A stretch of 64,000 bases of DNA from Piezodorus guildinii (GCA_023052935.1 CM041294.1:82446974-82510973), one strand, 5' to 3'. Shown: positions 32,215 through 42,739, counted from the first letter of the stretch. Made by a program: numbers and translations. The notes: a model not told the origin generated them from the sequence alone.

Positions 32215-33183
32215 ACGGGAGCCTTTCTCGATGTAGAACAGGCCTTTGATCGAGTTTGGCACCCGGGGTTGCTTTACAAGCTCCGACAATTTCTCCCTCC
32301 TACATATTACCTCATTATCCAGTCCTACCTCACTGATAGATCCTTTAAAGTAAATCACCATGGTTCCTATTCTTCCTTTTTTTCTCAGTCTGCTGGTGTT
32401 CCTCAAGGCAGCATCCTAGGACCCATTCTTTACACAGTCTATACAGCTGACATCCCATTCCATCCTAACACTTTCCTTTCTACTTATGCTGATGACACGT
32501 GTGTGCTATCAGTAGATAATGATCCAGTTACTGCCTCCCACATTCTTCAATCCCACATCCGAGACCTAGAAGTATGGTGTCAGAATTGGAGGATAAAAAT
32601 TAATTCCAACAAATCCCACCAAATTACTTTTACCCTTCGTCGTAAGCCTATGACTTCCTGCCCTACAGTATCCTTTAATAACCCTCCTCTAGTCCCTGTT
32701 GAACAGATCCGATACCTAGGACTCCATCTCGACAAACGTCTTACTTGGAATCCTCATACAAGACTAAAACGACAAGAAACTGCCTGACGTTTCCGACTAC
32801 TTCAACACTTACTGGACAAACGCTCAAACCTTCCACTTTACTACAAAAGGCTCATCTATATTACCATCATAAGACCGATATGGACCTACGGAGTAGAGCT
32901 ATGGGGCTCTACTAAACCATCGAATTCTTCTCGTATCCAATCCTTACAATCCAAAATCCTTCGGAAAATCCTCAATTCTCCTTATTTTGTCACCAACAAA
33001 CTCATTCATAAAGACCTTAATATTCCATATGTTGCTGACTTAGCCCGAACCAGGTACCGTTCCTTCCATGACAAACTCCATTCCCACTCCAATCCATTAG
33101 TTTCAATCCTTGCTTCCTCTTCGATCCCTGACGATCCTCCGAGGCGTCTGAAAAGAAGATGGCCACGAGACCTTCTAGTTTAA
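32215..33183 (+). pseudogene. Jockey-A reverse transcriptase, best copy (one stop)
   Basis: Opens inside the RT domain with FLDVEQAFDRVWHPGLLYKL (motif A, catalytic Asp). SAGVPQGSILGPILY (motif B) follows at about 32390, and STYADDTC (motif C, YADD) at about 32478. Then come LEVWCQNWRIKINSNKSH, PVEQIRYLGLHLDKRLTWNP (motif E region), IIRPIWTYGVELWGSTKPS, SLQSKILRKILNSPYFV, DLARTRYRSFHDKLHSHSNP and RRLKRRWPRDLLV, stop at 33181. The only in-frame stop is TGA at 32785, where CGA (Arg) is expected. The endonuclease and the RT N-terminus are missing by 5' truncation. The apparent ATG at 32107 lies in flanking DNA. Confidence 0.93.
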
Positions 33184-33327
33184 AATATTTTTAGAGTGCT
33201 GCCACTGGGTAGTATCTCTACATGCAATTCATAACATTTTTCTATTCTATCATCACATTTACTTGATGTATTTTTGTAATACAGTTGTAGATATCAATAA
33301 ATATGTTATAAAAAAAAAAAAAAAAAT
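33184..33327 (+). other. Jockey-A 3' UTR and poly(A)
   Basis: AGAGTGCTGCCACTGGGTAG, ACTTGATGTATTTTTGTAAT and CAGTTGTAGATATCAATAAA lead into an A tract (33311-33327). The AATAAA-type word lies about 15 bases before the tract. Confidence 0.88.
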
Positions 33328-33329
33328 TT

Positions 33330-33605
33330 GTATTGAACTTACTAAATCCCTTACATTCACTTAAAATGAAAAATGTATTACAATATTAAGATACTTTACT
33401 TTTTTTTTTTTTCATTTTGCTGTTTTGCAAAAATAGTTTTTGAATAATTTCCTTTTACTGTATCTTGATACATTTTAAGGCTATTTCTGTTAATAGGTAA
33501 TGCTTTTAAATTGCTATCACCTTTGCTATTCCTCTTGGTGCTAGGGATCACTTCAATCTTGATACTTCTTGTCTTAGGCTAATCTTAATCTACCTTAGAC
33601 ACGAT
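33330..33605. other. AT-rich unassigned DNA
   Basis: T tract at 33401-33412. 33520-33600 may be the 3' UTR of Jockey-B on the minus strand. Nothing else seen. Confidence 0.35.
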
Positions 33606-33609
33606 GTTG

Positions 33610-34290
33610 CTATCTCTGAGGAGGTGGTGGAACCTTAAGCCTACTAAAAACTAGGTTTGGAAGCACTTCTAAATTATTATTAAAATTATATCTTCTTTTC
33701 GCCAGGAATTCTGTTACTTTCGGAATATTAAATAGCAAATGAAGTCTTTCTGCCTTTTTTTTTTTCAAAGGTAGTTCTTCTTGCAATTTTCTTTAAAACG
33801 CCATTTTGGAATTGCTGTAGCTTCTTTCTTGAACAATGGGTTAGTAACGGTGCTCCGTATAATAGAGAAGGTCTGATCACAAATTTGTAAATTAGAAGTT
33901 TCAATCTGAAACTTAGATTCGGAGTTTGAAAGAGGTGGTTCAATTTGTAGATTTTCTGTCTTACTTTTGAGCATTTGGTAAGGATATGATTGTTAAATTT
34001 TAAATGTCTGTCGAGTTTCATACCCAAGCAGATGATGTTTCTAGATATTTTCAATTGTGAATTTTCAATTTGAAATTTAGTCGGCAGTTTCTTCTTATTT
34101 TTTTGAAAAGAAAATATAATGCAGTCAGTTTTAGATGGGTTTATTTGGATGATTAAGCTATTCAGATGGTTCTTTATGATCTCACAAGTTTTCTCTACTT
34201 GCTTAAGCGCTTTTGAAGGATTCGTGCTATTACTATATATCGCCACATCATCGGCATATACCTTTATCTCCGTATGAAATATATAAAAAG
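33610..34290 (-). pseudogene. Jockey-B reverse transcriptase C-terminal half
   Basis: A LINE distinct from Jockey-A. It begins at IKVYADDVAIYS (RT motif C), then INPSKTDCIIFS, RNIICLGMKLDRHLKFNNHI, KLLIYKFVIRPSLLYGAPLL, QNGVLKKIARR, and after a frameshift near 33730 VTEFLAKRRYNFN ... LKVPPPPQR with a stop at 33610-33612. The spacing of YADD, the LG...D..L.F..HI block and the IRP.LLYGAP block is that of Jockey-clade RTs. One frameshift and the loss of everything upstream of YADD make it inactive. Confidence 0.88.
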
Positions 34291-34299
34291 AGAAATTAT

Positions 34300-34750
34300 T
34301 TAGTTTTATTTTCTTGTGGCAGAAGAACATACTTATTTTCTCCGCAACACAATCTTGAAAATGCGGCATATAGTTGGCCGTGTGAAAAGCAGTAAATCGA
34401 TTCCTACTTCTTTAAATATTTGCCCTGTGATTAATAATTTTTATGGCAAAAGATAACTTGACGGGAAATTGAGTTCTTTTAAAATTAAAAGGTAAATAAT
34501 TTTGTAATCATTGGGATGTGAGGTTAATTTTCCCCATTTTTCCACATTTTCTACTGATTCTTCATTCCTATTGGTCGCAGCGTGTGTTATATAGCCTAAA
34601 GCCTTCCTAGATAAATGGAATACCCGACACAAAAGAATTTTTCATTCGAACCAGTAGTGTCTGAGATTAGCGTTCAAATAAACTCTTCAGCTTTATAATA
34701 TTACTAAAGATAAACGTACAAAGACGTTTTTATTTTTGCTCTTGCTATTG
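34300..34750. other. Unassigned stretch
   Basis: Small frames (34213-34395 plus, 34441-34632 minus) without motifs. No family similarity. Confidence 0.3.
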
Positions 34751-35130
34751 ATTTGTAACAACAAGTGAAAGCATTATAGTGCATTTACCCGCGAAATGGT
34801 AATAGGCATTACCTCAGCTGAATCCCTCTCACACCCTTCATTGTATGCAACTCGCTCGAGACATGAATGCAGTCACCTGGTAATAGAGGGACATCTCAAC
34901 TACCGAGTAATTACTTCAATCAATGCGAGGTGTAGCTATTGTCTTTAGGATTTGAATAAGTAATTACAGTGTTTAGTCAATCTAAATGACATTTGTCAGG
35001 TCTACCGAAACACGTTTCTGTGATTACTTAATGCAGGCACAAAATCTTCCTGAGATTCTTTGAATAATTTAATTGTAAGGTCGATGTGCTCTAAGTAATA
35101 TATTTCTTTGTTTTTTGCGAGTGATTTCCC
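34750..35130. promoter_or_regulatory. Candidate enhancer island
   Basis: Non-repetitive DNA with repeated TAATTAC words (GAGTAATTACTTCAATCA, AAGTAATTACAGTG), TGATTACTTAATGC, CACCTGGTAATAG and TTACCTCAGCTGAATC (E-box-like CAGCTG). Composition is even. This is motif clustering only. Confidence 0.28.
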
Positions 35131-35282
35131 ATTACCCGATATCTTTTAAGTCTCGGAAATATTAAACCTTATTTATACTAAAAACGTCGTTTAGTAGGAT
35201 TAATGGTATGGGTAACTTACAATAATCAATCATACTATTGAAGATGGTTTGTTTATTCATTTAACGCCAATTTTCGATACAG

Positions 35283-35410
35283 TGACGATGCTACAGTGGG
35301 AGTCCTAAATTATGCCTATCTAAGTTTAATTAGGTTTCACGTTTCCTTCGAAGGACGGCATAACTAACGACTTTTTACGCCCATTAAAAAATCCTAGGTT
35401 AAACTGCGGA
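35283..35410 (-). mobile_element. SINE-A with internal deletion
   Basis: GACGATGCTACAGTGGGAGT, CCTATCTAAGTTTAATTAGG, then a jump to CCTTCGAAGGACGGCATAAC and AAAATCCTAGG. Tail and head are shortened. Confidence 0.8.
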
Positions 35411-35604
35411 AAAATACTCTAAAACTTTATATTTCAGTTGAAATCTCGGACTCAACAATTTTGACGACCACTATAATAAGAGAAATTATTATTATAGCTA
35501 GTCCACAATATTTCGATTATTTACAAATTTATAATAAATTGATCTAGTAAATGAGATACAAGATTATGTCATGATTCACATGTAAAGATACTACCCTTTG
35601 GCAG

Positions 35605-35895
35605 ATCTCCAAAAACTATGCAAGACCAAAATGACTCGGGGCCATCTTCTTTTTAGAAGCCTCGGAGGATTATCAGGAATTGTAGTAGTAGCAAGGTTTG
35701 AAACTAGTAGATTAGAGTGGGTATAGAGTTTGTCATGAAGGGAGTGGTACCTGGTTCGGGCCAAGTCAGCAACATAGGGAGCATTTAGGCCTTTATAGAT
35801 GAGTTGATTTGAGACAAAATAAGGAGAATTGATGGTTTTGAATTGTAAGGATTGGAGGCGGTAAGAATTTGATGGTTTAGAAGAGTCCCATAGAT
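35605..35895 (-). pseudogene. Jockey-A C-terminal fragment
   Basis: Complement of the RRLKRRWP region (CCATCTTCTTTTTAGAAGCC), the DKLHS region (AGAGTTTGTCATGAAGGGAG), the ARTR/VADLA region (TGGTTCGGGCCAAGTCAGCA) and the STKPSN region (GATGGTTTAGAAGAG). No poly(T) is left. Confidence 0.82.
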
Positions 35896-36003
35896 CTACT
35901 TAGTTTTGCAATTTTAATTTTCTATTTTATGGCTTGAATTAAGTATCTTATCGCTATTGCCGTTATCGTCTACAGGCCAGAATGTAATATTATTAAATAA
36001 ATA

Positions 36004-36004
<1 letters not shown>

Positions 36005-36052
<48 letters not shown>
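36005..36052. repeat. (TA)n microsatellite
   Basis: Uninterrupted TA run. Confidence 0.95.
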
Positions 36053-36054
<2 letters not shown>

Positions 36055-36056
<2 letters not shown>

Positions 36057-36475
36057 CTTATTTGGTCCTCCGGGTCGGATAAATTAGTTGTTTTTTTTCA
36101 TTCTTTACAACTTCAAAATATAGCTAACAGAACAGTTTACCTTGGAGATTAGCGACCTGGTCTAATCAGACAATGAAACACGGTATCCATTAGATAAATC
36201 AATTTACCGGATTTGAATCGACGCCTTGGGAATTCACTAAGGTTAGCTTAGCCTGTTGTAATGAATGATTTAAAAAGTTGCGGTTTACTTAAAAACTGCT
36301 GGTAATCTATAACCTGGCAACCAAACAGCCAAGAGCTAAGAACTGACATTCTCTTCCTGCACAGTACAAAAATTACATTACATTTTTCACCTGATAATTA
36401 TTATATTTCTTAATAATTTTAAGAGATTAATTCAATATAAAATATTTTCAAGGATATTATGATTCATTATATTCT
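36055..36475. other. Unassigned stretch
   Basis: Moderately mixed DNA (GGTCCTCCGGGTCGGAT at 36064; TTGAATCGACGCC at 36215). No gene or family match. Confidence 0.25.
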
Positions 36476-36477
36476 AA

Positions 36478-36790
36478 TCAGTTACTGTTTCTTACTTTGT
36501 ACTATGTTACTGTTTCTTTACAATTTGTTTGTTCATTAGGTTTTAAGTGTCAATTAGCCCATTTACTTGTTGTATATATTGTATGTACAGTTGTAAATAT
36601 CAATAAAACATTTAAAAAAAAAAAAAAATATTGTATATCTGGTATATAGGTATATGTATTCCTTATTGCTTTATAGCTTAGTCATTTACTGTTTCTTACT
36701 GTTTTACTGTTTCTTTATAATTAAAAAAAAATTTTTATTTAAGTATTGTATTGTTTCTTACTGTGTACTGTGTTACTGTTTGTTATTGTA
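36478..36790. repeat. Three units of a 40-bp repeat, interrupted by a Jockey-A tail
   Basis: Units with TTACTGTTTCTTACT and TGTTACTGTTTCTT lie at about 36480-36520, 36683-36720 and 36742-36788. A Jockey-A 3' tail (AGCCCATTTACTTGTTGTAT, CAGTTGTAAATATCAATAAA, A14 to 36630) sits between the first and second. Confidence 0.6.
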
Positions 36791-36895
36791 CTTTTATTGC
36801 CGCCGGTGAACTCCGTTCCCACACGTTTTATATATATGTTCTATTTTTTAATTTCATTCAAATAAAGAACTTATTAAAAAAAAAAAAAAAACATG
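36790..36895 (+). mobile_element. Retroelement 3' end with poly(A)
   Basis: ATTGCCGCCGGTGAACTCCG and TTCAAATAAAGAACTT lead into A15 at about 36874-36890. The polyadenylation-like word and A tract mark a retroposed 3' end of unknown family. Confidence 0.4.
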
Positions 36896-37165
36896 AGAGA
36901 GAAGTGCTTTTTTTTTTCTCTTTTGGCAATGCTGCGCAAATACATAGGGTTGCTAAAATTTGTTTTTTTAATTTTCTAGTCTATTTAAATACTAAATTTT
37001 TAATGCATACAATTTTTTTTTTCTCCTCTTTGGTTATTTACATTTTTTAATTTTGTTTTTATTTATATATTTCTCTCTTTAACTACATTTAAAATTTAAA
37101 CTTTAAACCTTTGGTGCACACATTAAATAACTAAATAATAAATAAATTCGCTCTTCAATTGCCAT
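36890..37165. repeat. R3 dispersed repeat, copy 2
   Basis: GGCAATGCTGCGCAAATACA, TAATGCATACA, TTATATATTTCTCTCTTTAA and AAATAAATTCGCTCTTCAAT parallel 5280-5565. Confidence 0.6.
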
Positions 37166-37187
37166 TATAATATATTTTAATAATTTC

Positions 37188-37335
37188 TTATCCAACGGCC
37201 GAGCATGAAGGTGATTAGGCCTAGATCACTATTTTTGAGTACCCTCTTTGTAATGACAAGATTCGCCCTATGGATGTGCTGGATATTTAAGAAGTTCTGG
37301 ATTCCCCAAGGCTGAAAAAACAGGATAAATAATGT
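37188..37335 (-). mobile_element. SINE-C body, head missing
   Basis: CGGCCGAGCATGAAGGTGAT, TAGGCCTAGATCACTA and GGCTGAAAAAACAGGATAAA parallel 50985-51105 of the tRNA-headed SINE-C copy. Confidence 0.6.
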
Positions 37336-37349
37336 CTGCTACAGTATAT

Positions 37350-37420
37350 GCTACAGGATTCCTATTTTTTCCAATCCAAGTTTAATTACGATAGGAATAT
37401 TTTAGTATCTGACTATCCGA
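37350..37420 (-). mobile_element. SINE-A tail scrap
   Basis: GCTACAGGATTCCTATTTTT, CCAATCCAAGTTTAATTACG and GATAGGAATATTTTAG match the SINE-A 3' part. Confidence 0.5.
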
Positions 37421-37424
37421 AATT

Positions 37425-37565
37425 TTGTTTTAAATTTTGGAAACTCACTTTATATAGCCTAGGTAAGTCCCTAAGTAAGACCCTCTACAACAGGGTCTCA
37501 TATCGGCTAATATAGCGGTATAAATTATTGTACTGCCCTGCCTGGATTCAAATCCGAACCAATCA
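37425..37565. other. Possible decayed SINE head
   Basis: CCTGGATTCAAATCCGAACC near 37540 read in reverse gives GGATTTGAATCCAGG, a B-box-like word. Nothing more definite. Confidence 0.25.
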
Positions 37566-37619
37566 ACTGAAGTTAACTATTTATATTTGACATAAACAAA
37601 AAAATATTCAGCGCTTAGT

Positions 37620-37880
37620 TTTCAATGAGTGTCCCGATCACGAGTGGACTCTCAATTTACTAATCGATTGGTGCCAATTTGCTTTACAACTATCGATTCC
37701 TCCGTATCGTGATTCGATTATTGGCCGTTATCACGGACCATTGAGAACCCGATGAGGCAAATTAGTCAATTAAATATTGTCCAATATTAAGAAAGGCAAG
37801 TTCGTGCGAGATCCTTATCGGGACCACTCTCTCACAGGGTTATTAAGGTTACGATAGAACACAATGACCCACTGAAATTG
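37620..37880. promoter_or_regulatory. Candidate conserved non-coding island
   Basis: Dense words: CTAATCGATTGGTGCC, AACTATCGATTCCTCC, GATTCGATTATTGGCC, GAGATCCTTATCGG. Repeated ATCGATT and CCAAT/ATTGG content without repeat-family similarity. Regulatory role inferred. Confidence 0.25.
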
Positions 37881-38124
37881 CACATAACGCAAGTATTTTT
37901 GAAAGTGTTACGGAAATTGGTTAAGTTTCATTCTCAAAGTTACTGGAATGATTTCTTAACTTCATTTTTGTTTCAAATTATATTATCAGTTTTTTTTTTT
38001 TTACATTGAATGCATCAAAGATCAAATACTTCTAAGAAACAAATGGTTATATAACTATACATTAAAATACACAATCATGGAACAGTAATGAAAAAGTTTC
38101 AAAAGAAATCTTCTTAGATATTCC

Positions 38125-38315
38125 TGATAACCTTCCGAGGGAATTGAAAAGAAGGTGGCCTCGGGACCTATTCCCCTTAAAATAGTGAGTGAAGTGCTAC
38201 CACTGGATAGTTCTTTTTCAAGATATTTTCGCGATTTTTTTTTACTCTGCATATTTACTCATTTTATTGTATAAAGCAGTTGTAAATTACAATAAAAACT
38301 ACAATTACAATTATT
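38125..38315 (+). pseudogene. Jockey-A extreme 3' fragment
   Basis: ATTCCTGATAACCTTCCGAG, AAAAGAAGGTGGCCTCGGGA (C-terminal RRW.R region), GTGCTACCACTGGATAGTTC and CAGTTGTAAATTACAATAAA. Confidence 0.8.
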
Positions 38316-38374
38316 TTTAAAAAATCTAAAAGTGTAATAAATAAAGATTTAAAAAAGTGCAAAATAAATTATAT

Positions 38375-39555
38375 ATCAGAACTACGTCAGGCAACACACC
38401 ACTTTCACTGGTCACGGTTCAAACCCTTAGGTGGTCCTAGGATTTTTTAATGGGAGTAAAAATCCTTAGTTATGCCGTCCTTCGGAGGGGACGTTAAAAG
38501 GTATTCCCGAGCCTGTGCGATGTCAGGTACTCGTTTAAGATCCCTATTCTAATAAAATCAGGATAGGCAAAATTTAGGACTCCCACTGTAGCATCGTCCG
38601 ATAAGCCATAGTAGCATAAATTGCCGTTATAAAGTTACGTTAAATAAATTTAAAAAAAAAAAACAAACACGACTTTCAATTACCTCTGTTGTTAAAATCG
38701 ATTAAAGATTTTTCAAATAGAGCTAGAGATAACATGAATGATACCATAACATAATTAATTATATTGACTTTCTACAGAATCATGTGTTTTATTAAAAAAA
38801 AATCTTTTATATTGTTATCTGAAATAATCAGTTAGTTTGATCGGCTTTTTATCACTCTTTATTAGCTTTTACAAGCTTTTGTATAAGAGAATATTTTATC
38901 TAAACTCTTTAGCTTTCCATCGGTATATTATACACGTATATTTCTGTTCTTATGTTCAAAAACAATTTTTTTTTTTTTTTTTATGAATGTTTTTTTTTTT
39001 TAATAAAATATATATTTTTTATGCAATTTTTTTTTCTTCAGTTTTCTCCTTTAGTTTTTTATCAAATTCACGCAACTTGCATATTTAGCTGTTAATTATT
39101 GATGCTAACAAGGTAATATGGTTATTTTTTAAAGAAATTACAATATTTAAAGTAATTTAGAGGATGAAACTTTAAAATATCACCAATTATGCCATATCAA
39201 ACTATTTCAATCAGAATGTAACTTACATGATGTTAAAGCCCATTAACTTTTATATCGATATAGCAAGTTAAATGGTATAAAGTGGCTCTTCTAGTAAGCT
39301 GAATTTTATGAAAAAGTGTTTGGAACATCTCGGGCGTATAGTTGTCTTCAATATGAAATTCCAGTTTCATAGGAGTTTTCTTTTACGCGCGGGAGTCACC
39401 ACACATGGACACACAGACCTTTTTAGGGGACTTGGTAATTTGGACTCAGGGTTATACCTAAAACGTATATTTCACGATCGCAATACTACCTATACCCTTA
39501 CTATATATTTTATATATATTGGTAAAGTGAAAGCAAAAATCGTGCAAAATAATTT
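38375..39555 (+). repeat. M1 split by SINE-A
   Basis: The M1 left end (CAACACACCACTTTCAC at 38392) is interrupted and restarts at 38664 (CAAACACGACTTTCAATTAC). It continues through AGCTTTCCATCGGTATATTA, TTTCAATCAGAATGTAACTT, CTCTTCTAGTAAGCTGA and GGGGACTTGGTAATTTGGAC to GGTAAAGTGAAAGC at 39535. Confidence 0.88.
38408..38663 (+). mobile_element. SINE-A inserted in M1
   Basis: Starts at the B-box region (CGGTTCAAACCC), followed by the complete body (GGAGGGGACGTTAAAAGG, CCTGTGCGATGTCAGGTACT, AGGACTCCCACTGTAGCATC) and an A-rich tail with AAATAAATTT. The flanks duplicate about 15 bp of M1 (CAACACACCACTTTCA and CAAACACGACTTTCA), a target-site duplication. The A-box half is lost to 5' truncation. 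Confidence 0.9.
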
Positions 39556-39599
39556 TATGTCAGAACAACGTTAGCTAAGTCAGCTAGTGATTTTATAAA

Positions 39600-40020
39600 T
39601 ATTAAATTTTCTATTTAAGTATACGCGTTACCATACAATTTATTATTATGAATTTCTGATTGGACGAGAGTATTCGAGCCGGAAGACTATAATGAAGCGA
39701 TAAATTGCCTAATAAAGAACACAAAGAACCTTTTCTTGCTCTTACCCCTTTCCATCTTTTACAGTCCCTTTAAGGACAAAGCCTAATTAATTTATTCTGA
39801 ATAATTCAAATTAACCATCTCAAGATTGCAAATTTTCCTTTCAATTTACAAATCCTCCAAGTTGCCACTTTATGAATAATGTATCCATCCACCTCCTATA
39901 AGACTCCTGATTGGCTCCTCTAGTGTCCTCTCCTCATAAAGTTGCGCATCCCACAAAGGAATTTCGATAAGCTACCTTCATTTAGTTCCGTCGGTCTTGG
40001 AATATTCTTTATACCTATAA
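39600..40020. other. Unique stretch
   Basis: Mixed AT-rich DNA with GCCGGAAGACTATAATGAAG, CCTCCTATAAGACTCC and CCACAAAGGAATTTCG words. No gene or repeat family seen. Confidence 0.25.
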
Positions 40021-40415
40021 TAAGTAATATTTTTTATCAAACGTTTCGAAATGAGAAAAGGAAGTTTCCAATTCGTACTTAATTCCTATTCCCATCATTT
40101 CAAGATAATTAGAACAGGCGGATATAGAAAATGAAAAAAAGAACCTGGTACAGTTTTTAAGTACTAGCCAATTACTTTCAGATTTCATAATGCTTAAAAT
40201 ACACTATCATTCACTTGATTAGAAACATCTTAGAAGTTTTAGGGGAGAAAAAATCTACCTTTTACAAAAGACCTACGGACTTTAATTAAAAACTTTTTTT
40301 TTAAATAAGTCTGAATTTCGAAATTTTAAACGTTTTTTTCATTTCCCAAAAAATAAAATAAAATTGGAGTTTGAAGCTTTGATGATTTTAAGAAGGATCG
40401 GTTTTTTTTTTTTGG
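40020..40415. other. AT-rich unassigned DNA
   Basis: No gene. The minus frame at 40339-40560 is partly Jockey-A at its right end. Confidence 0.3.
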
Positions 40416-40419
40416 CCAA

Positions 40420-40625
40420 ATGAGCAAGATAAGGATCGTTAAGGATCCTTATCGTTAAGGTCTTTATAGACGAGTTTATTCCTGACAAAGTAAGGAGCGT
40501 TAAGGATTTAAGGATTGGATAATGTGAGAAATTTGATGGATTAGTATAACCACAGATCATTGCTTAATTCCGTAAGTTCAGATAGGCCTTATGATTTCAT
40601 TGATTAAAATGATATTCAACGTTTA
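40420..40625 (-). pseudogene. Jockey-A fragment
   Basis: GGTCTTTATAGACGAGTTTA, CTGACAAAGTAAGGAGCGTT and ATTTGATGGATTAGTA are the complement of the STKPS-to-NKLIHKDLN region. GTAAGTTCAGATAGGCCTTA is the IIRPIWTYG region. Confidence 0.8.
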
Positions 40626-41785
40626 GAAGCTAAAGACTTTAGAAAAAATATAATCTTATACGGTAATTTGTAAAAGGTAATAGAGAAATGTAAAAAGCCG
40701 GTAAAACTATCTGATTGTTTTATATAATACTTTAATAGATTATTTAATAAAACACATTTTTCTATTTTTTTATTTTTTTTTAAGCATATTTATTGATATT
40801 TACAACTGTATTAAATACAAATACATACATAAATACTAGTAAATGTGATGGTATATACAAAAGTCATGAAAAACAGTAGAAACTACCTGCAGCATCTAAA
40901 ATATTTTAAACTAGAAGGTCCCGGGCCATTTCCTTTTCAGGCGCCTGGAGGATTATCCGGAATTGAAGAGGAAGAAAGGATTGAAACTAGTGGGTTAGAG
41001 TGAGAATGGAGTTTGTCATGAAAGGATTGATATCTGGTCCGGGCCAAATCAGTAACATAGGGAACATTAAGGTCTTTATGGATAAGTTTATTCGTGACAA
41101 AGTAAGGAGTGTTGAGGATTTTAAGAAGGATTTTGGATTGTAAGGATTGGATGCGGGAAGAATTTGATGGTTTAGTAGAGCCCCAAAGCTCTACTCCGTA
41201 AGTCCAGATTGGTCTTATAATAGTCATGTAGATGAGCCTTTTGTAGTTTAAGAGGAAGGTTTGATCGTTTGTCTAGTAAGTGTTGAAGTAGCTAAAGCGG
41301 CGAGCAGTTTCTTGTCGTTTTAGTCGTGTATGTGGATTTCAAGTTAGGCGTTTGTCAAGAAGAAGTCCTAGGTATCGGATCTGTTCAACAGGAACTAGTT
41401 GAGTGTTATTAAAGGATACTTTAGGGCAGGAAGTCAAAGGTTTACGGCGAAGGGTAAAGGTTATTTGATGGGATTTGTTGGAATTTATTTTTATTCTCCA
41501 GTTCTGACACCATACTTCTAGGTCTTTGATGTGGACTTGAAGGGTATTTGAAGCAACAAATGGATCTTTATGAACTGATAACACGCAGGTGTCATCAGCA
41601 TAGGTAGAAAGGAAAGTGTTAGGATGGGTACATTTTTCTATTAAAACTCAATTTAATTCTTTATTCTTATTTCAAGTCAGTTTTATAGTTTCGAGTTATT
41701 TAAATAAGTTCTTTAATTGATTTTAACGACAGAAGTAACTGTAAGTCATGTGTTGCGCGCACCAAATATTTTCATTAAAAATTTG
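40600..41785 (-). repeat. M1 split by a Jockey-A
   Basis: The left part (GAAGCTAAAGACTTTAGAAA to AAAACACATTTTTCTATT) and the right part (ATTAAAACTCAATTTAATTC to GTAAGTCATGTGTTGCGCGC, ACCAAAT) join into one M1. The right-hand third of the element is missing on the left. Confidence 0.88.
40767..41629 (-). pseudogene. Jockey-A insertion with 13-bp target duplication
   Basis: Flanked by ACATTTTTCTATT at 40754-40766 and 41630-41642. The minus strand encodes HPNTFLSTYADDTC (RT motif C), DLEVWCQNWRIKINSNKSH, PVEQIRYLGLLLDKRLT, then stops and a frameshift near 41250-41340, IIRPIWTYGVELWGSTKPS, SLQSKILLKILNTPYFV and SSSSIPDNPPG. The 3' UTR and T-rich tail lie at the left. 5' truncated just upstream of YADD. 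Confidence 0.93.
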
Positions 41786-41819
41786 TTATATATATATATT
41801 ATATTATATTATATTATTT

Positions 41820-42250
41820 TTTTTTTAAATATTTTAATTGAAATTTACATCGGTTTATTATAACACAAGAAGTTAAAGTTAAATATGCTGCTAAATGAAG
41901 AGAAACTGCCTATTGGCAGCATTTTAGTAGTTCCTCCGGTAGATTATCAGAAATTGAAGATGAAGCAAGGATTGAAACGATTGATGTGAGTGGGAGTGGA
42001 GTTAGTCATGGAAGGAGTGATACTTGGTTCGGGCCAAATCAGCAATGTATGGAACATTAAGGTCTTTATGAATGATCTTATTCGTGACAAAGTAAGGAGC
42101 TGTTGAGGATTTTCCGAAGGATTTCGGATTGCAAGGATTGGATATGAGAGGAATTCGATGGTTTAGTAGAACCCCATAGCTTAATTCCGTAAGTCCAGAT
42201 AGGCCTAATAAGTGCATTAATTAAAATGATATTCGACGTTTAATAAATAA
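41820..42250 (-). pseudogene. Jockey-A C-terminal fragment
   Basis: The 3' tail (TTTTAATTGAAATTTACATC) is at the left. The minus strand then encodes SIPDN-like sequence, DLARTKYHSFHD, NKIIHKDLNVPY, APYFVTN and a GVLLNH (GSTKPS, frameshifted) block. Broken frames throughout. Confidence 0.85.
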
Positions 42251-42299
42251 ACAATTAAAATGTATAGAATTCTAAAAAAATATTGCTGTTTCATTGACA

Positions 42300-42565
42300 C
42301 GAGATTAAAACCACCTCTCTAAATCAAATTAATCCGTTGCTTGATAACTATTCATGAATGAACATTAGTTCCGATAATTACCCCATTAGCTGAAATGGTT
42401 TCTAGGCACAAGCTATTGTTTGTATAATTTATCTAAGTGCCGGCCCGCCTACTCTATAACGGTCTTCTGCTGTCTCTTCGACACAGCGGCTCGGTCAAGT
42501 CTTTTCTCTGCGAAAATATAATAGTCAGCCAATATCTTGTTTTACAGTTTTCACCTAAAAATAAT
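42300..42565. promoter_or_regulatory. Candidate conserved non-coding island
   Basis: AAATCAAATTAATCCGTTGC, CGATAATTACCCCATTAGCT and TATTCATGAATGAACATTAG provide homeodomain-type cores (TAATCC, TAATTA, ATTAG). A GC-rich tract GTGCCGGCCCGCCTACTC follows. Unique in the window. Role inferred. Confidence 0.28.
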
Positions 42566-42739
42566 ATACTATAAAGGTATTAGAGCATTACTAGGTGAAG
42601 TTAGAGGGTTTATGGACACTCAATTCCTAACATCTCAAGTTTTCTTCGAATTTTTTTTTTATTAGAAAAAATGTATTGCTTTTGTATTTATCGATATACA
42701 AAATACATCCGTGGTCATAGAAATGCATCAGTCAATAAA

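Noticed and set aside
32149..32406. 85-codon minus-strand frame
   Set aside because: Antisense of the Jockey-A RT domain.
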